Shown here piece after piece: positions 18,550 through 27,009 of a DNA stretch of 64,000 nt (position 1 is the first letter of the stretch; each line of letters begins with the position of its first letter). Below the pieces are notes generated by a model that was given only the letters and a program-made list of their open reading frames with translations, was not told the origin of the DNA and searched no databases. Made by a program: the position numbers and the translations under genes. Origin of the DNA: Diaphorobacter aerolatus (GTDB taxonomy: Bacteria > Pseudomonadota > Gammaproteobacteria > Burkholderiales > Burkholderiaceae_C); assembly GCF_014489535.1 (NCBI RefSeq), contig NZ_CP060783.1:744001-808000 (forward strand). Reading direction: 5' to 3'.

Positions 18550-20432
18550 ATGCTCTACACCCCAAATCCCGCGACCTTCGGTTGGTACGAACTGGGATGG
18601 TTTGCCTTTGTGCTTCTGTATTCGGCAACCCTTGGCTACACGTTTATCACCAGCATTCATGGGCGCATGGACAGCAGCAGCAACGCCGACCATTGGCACG
18701 CGGCGTTTCCCTTTGCGCTGACCCTGTTTCTCTCATCGGCCACAGGATTGGCCCTGACCACGCAGCTGTTGTTCTTGCTGGGTTTGCTGGAGGGCCTGAA
18801 CGCTTCCGCGACTTTCGCCACTTGTGCCGCACTCTGGGCGATCTGTGCGTTGCTCGCATGGCGCGATTCGCTTCGTTTTTCTGCGCGATCGAAAATCCGC
18901 TTCGGCGTGGGGGATTTTGTTCCGCCGCTGTTGATGTTGATCAGCGTCGGGATTCTTCTCACCGCCAAAAGCTCGGGAGCCCCCGGTCACTGGGATGACA
19001 CCAGCTTTCATCTGCCGCTCGCGCGCTATTTTCTCGAGACGCAATCGCTGGGCGTCAACCCATGGTTGCGCTATCCCCTTTTCCCGGCGAATGCGAATCT
19101 TCTGTTCTCTGCATCGCTGCTCGCGGGCGGCGAGACGTTTGCGCAGATCATTGCCAATGCCGTGCCGCTGTCGCTGACTCTCGTGGGAATCTACGGCTTT
19201 ATGGAACATGTGGCGAAATCCCGTTGGTCTGGATGGCTGGCCTGCGCGGTTTTCTGCACCTTTAAGCCACTCCTCCAAACACTGGGCTTTGCCTACATCG
19301 ACCATCTTTTCGCGATGTACTGCTGGGCCTTCGTTGCATGTGCGGCATGCGTGCTGCAGGCCGATCCGGATGGTGGCAAGCGCTCTGCCTTACTCGTTTG
19401 CGGATTGCTCGCGGGCACGGCCATCGGCACCAAGCTTTTTGGAGTCGTCATCGTGTTTTTCATGAGCCTTGCGCTCGCGCATAGGCTGGGCCGGAAAAAT
19501 CGCCAGCTTCTGATCTATCTGGCGTCATTGTTCACATTCGGCATCGGGTGGTACCTGCGCAGCTTTGTGGTTTCCAACGATCCGGTCCATCCCGCGGGGG
19601 GAGCCTTTTCGGTTACTACCTGTGGAATGCACAGGACATGTGGCTGCAGAGACTGGATCTGAACAGCCTCGGGATCAGCAAGAACCCATTGATGCTGCTC
19701 GGCTCCATGCGTACTTTGGGCGTTGCCGCCGCCGCGACAGGCCTGCTGACTATATTTTTTCCGCAGACCAGACGAGCGCATTTGCTGGCACTGCCCATCA
19801 CCTTGCTCGCCTATCTGCTGATCTGGCAACAGTTTTTTCCGCTCGGTCGCTACCTGCTGCCGATCCTTCCGTTGGCTGCCGTGCTTTGCGCCCTGTTGGT
19901 GCACGCATTCGTGCCACAGGGCTGGCTTGAACGCAGATCTTCGAACATCTCGAAAGTGATGGGCACGCCGCTTCAAATCCTGCTGCTGTGCGGACTATTG
20001 TTCGCAGCCTCCAAGGCATCAATTGAAATCTTTGCGGAAAAAGCGGCCACGTGGCAGGCGACCCTTGCGTCCCGCGGCGGTTATGAAGTGTTTCGTGTTG
20101 CGAGCGAGCGCAAAAAAACGCCGCAGGAACAGATCGTGCAAATCGGTTTTGAAAACGGGATCTATTTCTATGACGGAGTGACCATCGGCGACTGGTTCGG
20201 TATCGGTCGCTACTCGCAATTCACGAGACTGAACCTGGACAAGCCGCCCTACGTTGGAGAAATCGTGGCGCCTCAGGCTCTGCTCGACGCAGTCAGCAAA
20301 TTCCACGTTGAGATGATTGCCGTCAATGCGGGACGTTTCCAATTCGAGCCCGACAAGTACCGCACGCTGTTCGAGGTCGAGGCTGTCACGCCGACGGCCT
20401 ATCTGCTTAGGCCGAAAGCACGAATCGATTGA
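18550..20432 (+). CDS. Polytopic glycosyltransferase-like membrane protein, one frame break
   Basis: Read with one repaired base, a 627-residue inner-membrane protein with many hydrophobic helices and a C-terminal soluble part. The acidic, aromatic loop HWDDTSFHLPLARYFLETQS after the first helices resembles the catalytic loop of GT-C enzymes (GT39/ArnT-like), so a polyprenyl-phosphate-dependent sugar transferase is plausible. Donor and acceptor are unknown. The frame breaks in a run of six G at 19596-19601; seven would join NDPVHPAGG to SLFGYYLWNAQDMWLQ. ATG 18550 is preferred over a TTG at 18520. It converges on rnhA with a 12-base gap and no terminator. Confidence 0.7.
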
Positions 20433-20444
20433 TGGATCCAGGTG

Positions 20445-20894
20445 TCAGATTCGACCCAGCGCCTTCTCAACGCCCTTGTTCGCGAGCGCGTCGGCGCGCT
20501 CGTTGCCTGGGTCTCCGGCATGCCCCTTGACCCAGTGCCACTCGATGCGGTGACCGGCGCTGGCCACCAGTTCATCGAGGCGTTTCCAGAGCTCGACGTT
20601 CTTGACCGGGTCACCTCCGGCGGTGCGCCAGTTTTTCTTTTTCCAGCCATGAATCCACTCGGTGATACCCTTGCGCACATATTGGCTGTCCAGATAGAGT
20701 GCCACCTCGCAAGGACGCTTGAGCGCCGAAAGCGCCTCGATCACGGCAAGCAGCTCCATCCGGTTGTTGGTGGTGTCAAGCTCGCCGCCGAACAGTTCCT
20801 TCTCCGATTTTCCCGAGCTCAACACGGCACCCCAGCCACCCGGGCCGGGGTTGCCCTTGCATGCCCCGTCCGTATAAATCACTACTTGCGTCAC
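20445..20894 (-). CDS. rnhA: Ribonuclease HI
   Basis: Degrades RNA in RNA-DNA hybrids (primers, R-loops). The catalytic carboxylates are all present: Asp9 in [19 protein letters not shown], Glu47 in [15 protein letters not shown], Asp69 in LYLDSQYV and Asp135 in NERADALAN. The handle region is [15 protein letters not shown]. The 149 residues match E. coli. It sits 7 bases behind the methyltransferase gene on the same strand, the same neighbourhood as rnhA, yafS and gloB in enterobacteria. Confidence 0.97.
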   Translation of the reverse strand: MTQVVIYTDGACKGNPGPGGWGAVLSSGKSEKELFGGELDTTNNRMELLAVIEALSALKRPCEVALYLDSQYVRKGITEWIHGWKKKNWRTAGGDPVKNVELWKRLDELVASAGHRIEWHWVKGHAGDPGNERADALANKGVEKALGRI

Positions 20895-20901
20895 TGAAAA
20901 A

Positions 20902-21735
20902 CTACTCCTGATGAAAACGATGTGGCCGCACCTGCGCCACAGGTACCTGCGATGGCGCTGGCGCGGTCTGAGGCGCCGCGCGCCATGATGGCCCGATCAG
21001 CCGCACGCCCTGTACTTTCTTCGTCGCAACTATCACATAGGCGGCACCCAGAATCGGCCACCAGCGGGCTCCGAGCGCGTCCATCCATGCATAGGTTTCC
21101 AGCCAATGACTGGAGCGTATCGCGGGCCTGTAACAACCGAAACTGATTGAGTCCAGCTCGAACCCCAGAAGGCGCAGCCAGTCACGCAGGCGACCCGGCG
21201 CGATGAACTCGCCTTTCTCGGGCAAATACAGCCGCCCCCCAGCCCGAGGCGACGATGCAGCCGTGATCTCGCCTGGCGCATGCCCAGAGACTGAACGGAT
21301 TGAGCCCGCTGATCACCACCTGGCCCTCGGGCACGAGCACGCGCTGCACCTCGCGCAGCGCCGCATGTGGGTCCGCGCAGTCTTCGAGCGAATGCGGCAG
21401 CAGCACCAGATCGAGGCTGGCTTCGGCAAACGGCAGCATTTCCGGCTCGGCGAGCAGGTTGGCCGTTTGCAAGGATTCTTTTGACTCCTCTGGCTGCTCG
21501 CTATCGGCAAGCGCCTGTCTCTCTAGTATCATGGCCTGCGCCTGACCCACGGCGAGAAAGCGATGCGGCATGCGATTGGCTCGCAAGCCCGCCAACCGGG
21601 GCATGCCGAGCTGCAACGCATGGTAGCCAAACCGGTCCGCGACGAGTTCGTCAAAGCGCGCCTGCTCCCAGTCCAGTACGTAGCGTCCCGGGGAGTCGTT
21701 AGCCAGTCGTGCAAACTTATAATTTCGCCGTTCAT
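20902..21735 (-). CDS. Class I SAM-dependent methyltransferase (YafS-like), three frame breaks
   Basis: With three bases restored it reads as 278 residues: start [12 protein letters not shown], then [20 protein letters not shown], the late motifs [20 protein letters not shown] and [20 protein letters not shown], then [20 protein letters not shown]. This is a Methyltransf_11-type protein placed between gloB and rnhA, as YafS is. Breaks lie in G/C runs at 21690-21693, 21283-21285 and 21235-21240, each short by one. Three breaks in one gene are striking, yet the fragments join into one smooth protein, so base-call loss is favoured over decay. Its ATG shares two bases with the gloB ATG. Substrate unknown. 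Confidence 0.72.
21718..21723 (+). promoter_or_regulatory. Perfect -10 element just before gloB
   Basis: TATAAT ends 10 bases before the gloB ATG (21734). Initiation 6-8 bases downstream would give a leader of only a few bases. The -35 match upstream (TCGTTA at 21696) is weak. Confidence 0.45.
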
Positions 21736-22510
21736 GAATCTGTTGCCACTGCCCGCTTTCTCCGACAACTACATCTGGATGATGCACGATGGAAAAACTG
21801 CCATCGTGGTGGATCCGGGCGACGCCGACGCCGTGTTCGACGAGTTGCGCAGCACCGGGTTGTCACTGGCCGCCATTCTAGTCACCCATCACCATGGCGA
21901 TCACGTCGGTGGCGTCGAGGATCTGTATGCAGGAACCGGAGCGCGCGTCTACGGTCCCGCGCGCGAAATCATGCCCGAGCCGATCACCCGCGTCGCGCAG
22001 GGAGATGTGGTCACCGAACTCGGCCTTCAATTCCGCGTGATCGACGTTCCTGGTCACACCTCGGGGCACATCGCTTATTTCTGCCCCGACATGGACGGCA
22101 CGCCGCTGCTGTTCTGCGGCGACACGCTGTTCTCGGGCGGCTGCGGTCGGCTGTTCGAGGGCACGCCTGAGCAGATGCGCACGTCGCTCGACGCGCTTGC
22201 CGCCCTGCCCGGCAACACACGCGTATGCTGCGCGCACGAATACACACTTTCAAACCTGAAATTCGCACGCGCGGTGGAACCAAGCAACGCGGCGCTTCTC
22301 AAGTACCAACAGGAATGCATGGCCCTGAGGGATGCGGACCGGCCCACATTGCCGTCAAGCATCGCCACCGAGCTGGCAATCAATCCTTTTCTTCGCACGC
22401 GCGAGTCCGAGGTCGTCAACGCGGCCAAGGGGTTCGATGCGCGCGTCAACCCAAGCGATGCGACGTCCGTCCTGGCGGCGTTGCGTGAATGGAAAAACAA
22501 CTTCCGATGA
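21734..22510 (+). CDS. gloB: Hydroxyacylglutathione hydrolase (glyoxalase II)
   Basis: Hydrolyses S-lactoylglutathione to lactate and glutathione in methylglyoxal detoxification. A metallo-beta-lactamase fold protein of 258 residues. The metal motif THHHGDHVGG places ligands at His52, His54, Asp56 and His57. VPGHTSGHIAYF and FCGDTLFSGGCGRLFEGTP give further ligands, and CCAHEYTLSNLKFA is the glyoxalase II substrate region. No Shine-Dalgarno is visible. The stop codon overlaps the mltD-like start (ATGA), indicating coupled translation. Confidence 0.95.
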   Translation: MNLLPLPAFSDNYIWMMHDGKTAIVVDPGDADAVFDELRSTGLSLAAILVTHHHGDHVGGVEDLYAGTGARVYGPAREIMPEPITRVAQGDVVTELGLQFRVIDVPGHTSGHIAYFCPDMDGTPLLFCGDTLFSGGCGRLFEGTPEQMRTSLDALAALPGNTRVCCAHEYTLSNLKFARAVEPSNAALLKYQQECMALRDADRPTLPSSIATELAINPFLRTRESEVVNAAKGFDARVNPSDATSVLAALREWKNNFR

Positions 22511-24138
22511 GACTTCTCCAAATTCTTGGACTCGCCAGCGTCGTCTGGCTCGCCGGTTGCGCAACCAACAATGCTTCCGATTCCAGTGCACTGGATGCCA
22601 CACCGGCCACGGAAACCACCAGCAGCACCGCTGCCGCCGCCAGGCACATCACGCCGAGCTATCCGACCGGCCCGCTCAGCGCCATTTCTCCCTATGAACT
22701 CGGCAGTGGCGCCTACGACGTCACGGGCATCAAGGCTCCGTCCGATCTGTGGGATCGCATCCGCCGTGGCTTTTCCATGCCCGACCTGCAAAACGATCTG
22801 GTGCGTGATCGCGAGCAGTGGTACGCCACGCGACCCGACTACATGCAGCGCATGACCGAGCGCTCGAGCAAGTACCTGTTCCACATCGTCGAAGAGCTGG
22901 AGCGTCGCGGCATGCCGAGCGAACTCGCACTTCTGCCCTATATTGAAAGCGCATTCAACCCCCAGGCCGTCTCGACGGCCAAGGCGGCCGGCATGTGGCA
23001 GTTCATGCCCGCCACCGGCACCTACTTCGACCTGAAGCAAAATGCCTTTCGCGACGACCGCCGTGACGTGCTGGCATCGACCAAGGCGGCGCTCGACTAT
23101 CTGCAGAAGCTCTACGGCATGTTCGGCGACTGGCATCTGGCGCTCGCCGCCTACAACTGGGGTGAAGGCAGTGTGGCGCGTGCCATTGCCCGCAATGAAA
23201 AGCAGGGCCTCGGCACACGCTACGAAGACCTGAACATGCCCAACGAGACGCGCATGTACGTGCCCAAGCTGCAGGCGGTGAAGAATATCGTGGCCAATCC
23301 CGATCGCTTCAACTCCGAACTGCCGCTGATCGAGAACCACCCGTATTTCCAGGCCGTGGACATCACGCGCGACATCGACGTCACGCTGGTCGCAAGCCTC
23401 GCTGCCATCCGCGAGGAAGACTTCCGCGCGCTCAACCCATCGTTTCACAAGCCGGTGATCCTGGCTGCCGGCACGCCGCGCATCCTGCTGCCGTGGGACA
23501 ACGCACAGGTCTTCCGCAAGAACCTCGAAGCCCACAACCACGGGCAATACGCGAGCTGGACGGTCTGGAGCGTGCCCAACACCATGACCGTGGCGAATGC
23601 CGCGAGCCGACTCGGCATCAACGAAAGTGACCTGCGCAAGATCAATGGCATCCCGCCACGCATGATGATCAAGGCCGGCTCGGCACTGATGATTCCGCGC
23701 GCCGCAACCACGCAGCAGGACGTGTCCAGCCAGTTGGCGGACAACGGCCAGATCAGCTTCACGCCGGAAATCGTGAACCGCCGCACCGTGGTTCGCGCCC
23801 AGAAGCGTGGTGAAACCGTCGCCGCCATTGCCGCACGCTACAAGGTCAGCGCATCCGACGTGGCCGACTGGAACGACGTCAAGACCTCCAGCCGCTTCAA
23901 GGGCGGAGAGCAGGTCACCATGTACCTGCCCGTGCGCCTGACCTCCACCTCGTTTGCCAACCACAGCGCGCGCCAGCCAAGGGCCAGGGCCACGGAAACG
24001 AGCGGCAAGACCTCATCTGCCGCGAGTAGCAAGGCATCATCGGCCAGCACGCGCAGCAGTGCCGCCAAGGCGCCAGCAAAAGCCGCAGCCGCGCCACGCA
24101 AGACCAGCACACCAGCGCCCGCCAAGCGCAAGCGCTGA
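22507..24138 (+). CDS. mltD: MltD-like membrane-bound lytic transglycosylase with LysM
   Basis: A 543-residue outer-membrane lipoprotein that cleaves peptidoglycan glycan strands. The lipobox is VVWLAGCATNN. The SLT domain (about 110-250) carries the active Glu in ALLPYIESAFNPQAVSTAKA and the motifs GMWQFMPATGTYFDLK and LALAAYNWGEGSVARAI. LysM-like repeats follow (WTVWSVPNTMTVANAASRLG, and VRAQKRGETVAAIAARYKVS). The last 60 residues are Ala/Lys/Ser-rich. ATG 22507 overlaps the gloB stop and gives the lipoprotein start; an upstream ATG at 22489 would bury it. A terminator follows. Confidence 0.9.
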   Translation: MRLLQILGLASVVWLAGCATNNASDSSALDATPATETTSSTAAAARHITPSYPTGPLSAISPYELGSGAYDVTGIKAPSDLWDRIRRGFSMPDLQNDLVRDREQWYATRPDYMQRMTERSSKYLFHIVEELERRGMPSELALLPYIESAFNPQAVSTAKAAGMWQFMPATGTYFDLKQNAFRDDRRDVLASTKAALDYLQKLYGMFGDWHLALAAYNWGEGSVARAIARNEKQGLGTRYEDLNMPNETRMYVPKLQAVKNIVANPDRFNSELPLIENHPYFQAVDITRDIDVTLVASLAAIREEDFRALNPSFHKPVILAAGTPRILLPWDNAQVFRKNLEAHNHGQYASWTVWSVPNTMTVANAASRLGINESDLRKINGIPPRMMIKAGSALMIPRAATTQQDVSSQLADNGQISFTPEIVNRRTVVRAQKRGETVAAIAARYKVSASDVADWNDVKTSSRFKGGEQVTMYLPVRLTSTSFANHSARQPRARATETSGKTSSAASSKASSASTRSSAAKAPAKAAAAPRKTSTPAPAKRKR

Positions 24139-24176
24139 CACAAACCCGGCCCGCTGTTCGTTCAGGTCAGACCACC

Positions 24177-24205
24177 AAGGCCAGCCAGCGTGCTGGCCTT
24201 TTTTT
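24177..24205 (+). terminator. Intrinsic terminator after mltD
   Basis: A 9-bp stem (AAGGCCAGC / GCTGGCCTT, loop CAGCGT) runs into a seven-T tract, 38 bases past the mltD stop codon. Confidence 0.92.
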
Positions 24206-24215
24206 GTCCAATTCT

Positions 24216-25277
24216 CTAGAGCTGGAACTTCAGCTTCGCCTGGGTGACCCACTCATTGCTGTAGGTCAGCCCCAGATTCACCTTGGGCGCGGTCTGGCCT
24301 TCGCGCAGCCGCGCCACGGCCCTGAGTGCGGTGGCCGGCCCGTCGTCGGGCATCAGGCCATCGGGCGAGAGCGTCGCGCGCCCCTTCTCGAACGCGGCGA
24401 GATAGGCCGCTCGATCATCGAGCCAGTATTCCGTGGGAACCACACGTGCCAAATCAGCCGGACTGGCGGTCTGCATCCATTTGAGGGCACGCACCACGGC
24501 GTTCACGAAAGCCTGCACCTCACGCGCGCGCTGCTGAACGAACGTCTGCGATGCATACATGCATGCCCCCGGCATGGGACCACCATAGAAATCGGCGGAG
24601 CCTTTCAGCGAGCGCGTATCCGCAAGAATCTGCACTTCGCTTCGCTGTTCGAGCAAGGTGATCAACGGATCGACGTGACTCAGGGCCTGCACATGTCCCT
24701 GCCGGAATGCGGCGATGGCACTCGCGCCGCTGTCCACGCCGATGAACTGCACCTGCCGGGCTGAAATGCCGGCCTGCAACAACCACAGACTTGCGAAAAA
24801 TTGCGCCGATGATCCCGGCGCCGCCACGCCAATGCGCAACTCGCGCTGGTGATTCAGCGGTTTCTTCGGCCAGTAGCGCGGGGAGGCGGCCAGCACCAGT
24901 TGCGGCGTGCGTCCCATCAACACCAGACAGCGGCACGGAAAACCCAGTGCCTGCGACTCGATCAGGCGGTCGTAATCGCTACAGCCAATATCGGCCCGGC
25001 CGCTGTGCACGGCGGCCATGGCCAGCGGGGCACCGGTGTAGTTCTCGATGTCCAGCGACAGGCCCTCATCCCGAAAATATCCCAATCGCTCGGCCACCGT
25101 GAGCGGCAGGTGGTGAAGATCACCCTTGCCACCCACCGCCACGCGCAGCGGCACGCGTGAACGCTCGCCCCATTGGGCCTGCGCCGGTACCAGCCACTGC
25201 GAGCCGCCCGCGCACGCCGCGAGGGCCAAGGCCGCTCGCAGTCCGAGTTGTCGACGGGTAAGGGAGTTAGTTTCCAT
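24216..25277 (-). CDS. Orphan ABC-type substrate-binding protein (NMT1/SsuA-like)
   Basis: A 353-residue periplasmic binding protein of the NMT1/THI5-like group (aliphatic sulfonate, nitrate or thiamin-precursor binders). The N-terminus TRRQLGLRAALALAACAGG has a twin-arginine pattern, so Tat export is likely. Family blocks are LPLTVAERLGYFRDEGL and MAAVHSGRADIGCSDYDRLI. No permease or ATPase gene adjoins it, so its partner lies elsewhere or it works as a sensor. The ligand cannot be predicted. Confidence 0.8.
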   Translation of the reverse strand: METNSLTRRQLGLRAALALAACAGGSQWLVPAQAQWGERSRVPLRVAVGGKGDLHHLPLTVAERLGYFRDEGLSLDIENYTGAPLAMAAVHSGRADIGCSDYDRLIESQALGFPCRCLVLMGRTPQLVLAASPRYWPKKPLNHQRELRIGVAAPGSSAQFFASLWLLQAGISARQVQFIGVDSGASAIAAFRQGHVQALSHVDPLITLLEQRSEVQILADTRSLKGSADFYGGPMPGACMYASQTFVQQRAREVQAFVNAVVRALKWMQTASPADLARVVPTEYWLDDRAAYLAAFEKGRATLSPDGLMPDDGPATALRAVARLREGQTAPKVNLGLTYSNEWVTQAKLKFQL

Positions 25278-25422
25278 AGGAAAATGCTGCAGTGCAGCAA
25301 TAATGCCCGATTCTGAGCCCTTATGGCATCAGGGGCAATCCTTGCGGAGAACTACCTAAAGGGAAGCAGTGACATATTCCTGACACATGCTGCCGGACGA
25401 ATCCCGGTCACGCCTTCCCGGC

Positions 25423-25827
25423 TCAGCGGTATCCGAGAAACAGGATTCCGACATTGACCAGAAATCCCGCGCCCCAGATCATGCTGCGCGCCGTGGGCAG
25501 GTCGCCCACGTACATCACGATGTAGAGCAGGCGGATCAACACATAGGCCAGCGCCAGCATGTCCAGAGGCGTCTGCGCCGCGCCAAGCTGGTGCGCAATG
25601 ATGACGGCACCAATGAAGAACGGCAGCGATTCGTAGCTGTTGGCCTGCGCCGCGTTGGCACGCGCGCGCCAGCCGGTCTGCTTGGTGAGCCATTGGCGCG
25701 GATCGTGATTGTCCCGTTTCATGCTGAACCCACCCCGCTTCGCCAGCATCGCGCAGCCAATCGGCAGCAACACCGCAACCAGAACGCACCAATAGGCAAC
25801 AGTGAAGTGTGCAAGCTGCGTGGACAT
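25423..25827 (-). CDS. MAPEG-family membrane protein
   Basis: A 134-residue protein with four hydrophobic helices and the MAPEG pattern: RARANAAQANSYESLPFFIG, then ALAYVLIRLLYIVMYVGDLP, and a last helix ending NVGILFLGYR. Eukaryotic relatives are glutathione transferases or eicosanoid enzymes; bacterial ones are mostly uncharacterised. It sits alone on the minus strand downstream of recR, about 88 bases away. Confidence 0.85.
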   Translation of the reverse strand: MSTQLAHFTVAYWCVLVAVLLPIGCAMLAKRGGFSMKRDNHDPRQWLTKQTGWRARANAAQANSYESLPFFIGAVIIAHQLGAAQTPLDMLALAYVLIRLLYIVMYVGDLPTARSMIWGAGFLVNVGILFLGYR

Positions 25828-25915
25828 GCTCTTTTCCTTGCGGGGCTGCGGGTGCAGCCATTAAAAATTCGAAATTCAACCGGGACACGGCCGCCAACAA
25901 CGCAGCCGCGCGCAA

Positions 25916-26506
25916 CTACCTACGATCTGCAAGAGCATGGGCAATCGTGCCCAGATCGACGAATTCCAGCTCACTGCCCACGGGAACTCCGCGTGCCAGC
26001 CGCGTGACCTGGATACCGCGCGGTCTGAGCGCTTCGCCGATGGCATAGGCCGTCGCCTCGCCCTCGGCGGTGAAACTGGTGGCCAGAATGACCTCCTGGA
26101 CCATGCCATCGGTAGCGCGCTCGATCAGCTTCTTGACGCCGATGTCCCTGGGCCCTACGCCATCGAGCGGCGAAAGGCGGCCCATGAGCACGAAATACAG
26201 GCCTTTGAATGCGCCCGTGCGCTCCATGGCCGATTGATCGGCGGGCGTCTCGACCACGCACAGCCGCGACATGTCACGGCCCGGATCGCTACAGACCTCG
26301 CAAATCGCCGCTTCCGTGAAGGTATGGCAGCGCTCGCAATGGCGGATCGAATTCGATGCCTCGTGCAGCGCCCGCGAGAGCATCTCGGCGCCCTCGCGAT
26401 CATGCTGCAGCATGTGAAACGCCATGCGCTGCGCCGACTTGATGCCCACGCCCGGCAGTCGCCTCAGCGCCTGTATCAGGGCGTCCAATGAACTGGTGTC
26501 AGACAT
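25916..26506 (-). CDS. recR: Recombination mediator RecR
   Basis: With RecO and RecF it loads RecA at gaps. The 196-residue protein has the N-terminal helix-hairpin-helix ([20 protein letters not shown]), the zinc finger ligands Cys57, Cys60, Cys69 and Cys72 ([18 protein letters not shown]), the Toprim domain ([19 protein letters not shown]) and the Walker-B-like C-terminus. It is last in dnaX-ybaB-recR, a gene order conserved across proteobacteria. Confidence 0.97.
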   Translation of the reverse strand: MSDTSSLDALIQALRRLPGVGIKSAQRMAFHMLQHDREGAEMLSRALHEASNSIRHCERCHTFTEAAICEVCSDPGRDMSRLCVVETPADQSAMERTGAFKGLYFVLMGRLSPLDGVGPRDIGVKKLIERATDGMVQEVILATSFTAEGEATAYAIGEALRPRGIQVTRLARGVPVGSELEFVDLGTIAHALADRR

Positions 26507-26546
26507 GCGAGCGCAGTGATCGTGCTTGAAGCAAACGAGCGATCAA

Positions 26547-26879
26547 TCAGAACGGAAACTTCATGCCGCCGGGCAGACCCGGCATGCTGGCGGTGATCTT
26601 GCCCATCTTCTCCTGCGAGGTCTCCTCGGCCTTGCGCACTGCGGCGTTGAAGGCAGCGGCCACGAGGTCTTCCAGCATGTCCTTGTCGTCGGCGAGCAGG
26701 CTGGGGTCGATGGTCACGCGCTTGACGTCGTGCTTGCAGGTCATCACGATCTTGACCAGACCGGCTCCGGACTCGCCTTCCACTTCGATGTTGCCCAGTT
26801 CGTCCTGGGCCTTCTTCATGTTGTCCTGCATGGCCTGCGCCTGCTTCATCAAACCGGCGAGCTGTCCCTTGTTGAACAT
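26547..26879 (-). CDS. ybaB: YbaB/EbfC-family nucleoid-associated protein
   Basis: A 110-residue DNA-binding dimer that shapes the nucleoid. The family pattern is clear: [20 protein letters not shown], a beta-sheet core ([20 protein letters not shown]), and a C-terminal helix through [20 protein letters not shown]. It lies between dnaX (130 bases upstream) and recR (40 bases downstream). Confidence 0.96.
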   Translation of the reverse strand: MFNKGQLAGLMKQAQAMQDNMKKAQDELGNIEVEGESGAGLVKIVMTCKHDVKRVTIDPSLLADDKDMLEDLVAAAFNAAVRKAEETSQEKMGKITASMPGLPGGMKFPF

Positions 26880-27009
26880 GGTGAATTCCTTTGCTTTTTA
26901 TGGATTGAAATGAACGGGTGAAAAAATAAAGCGCGAAGCAGCGATTGTGCGATGAAAGAACGAGCCAACGGAAATGTGACGGTCTTTGCCCCGAATCGAT
27001 GCTCGCAAA

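Noticed and set aside
20902..21735. Methyltransferase as a decaying pseudogene
   Set aside because: All three breaks are single losses in G/C runs, with no internal stop or substitution damage between them, matching the window-wide error pattern.
22075..23964. Minus-strand open frame of 629 codons across gloB and mltD
   Set aside because: Shadow of two well-supported genes; no recognisable protein features.
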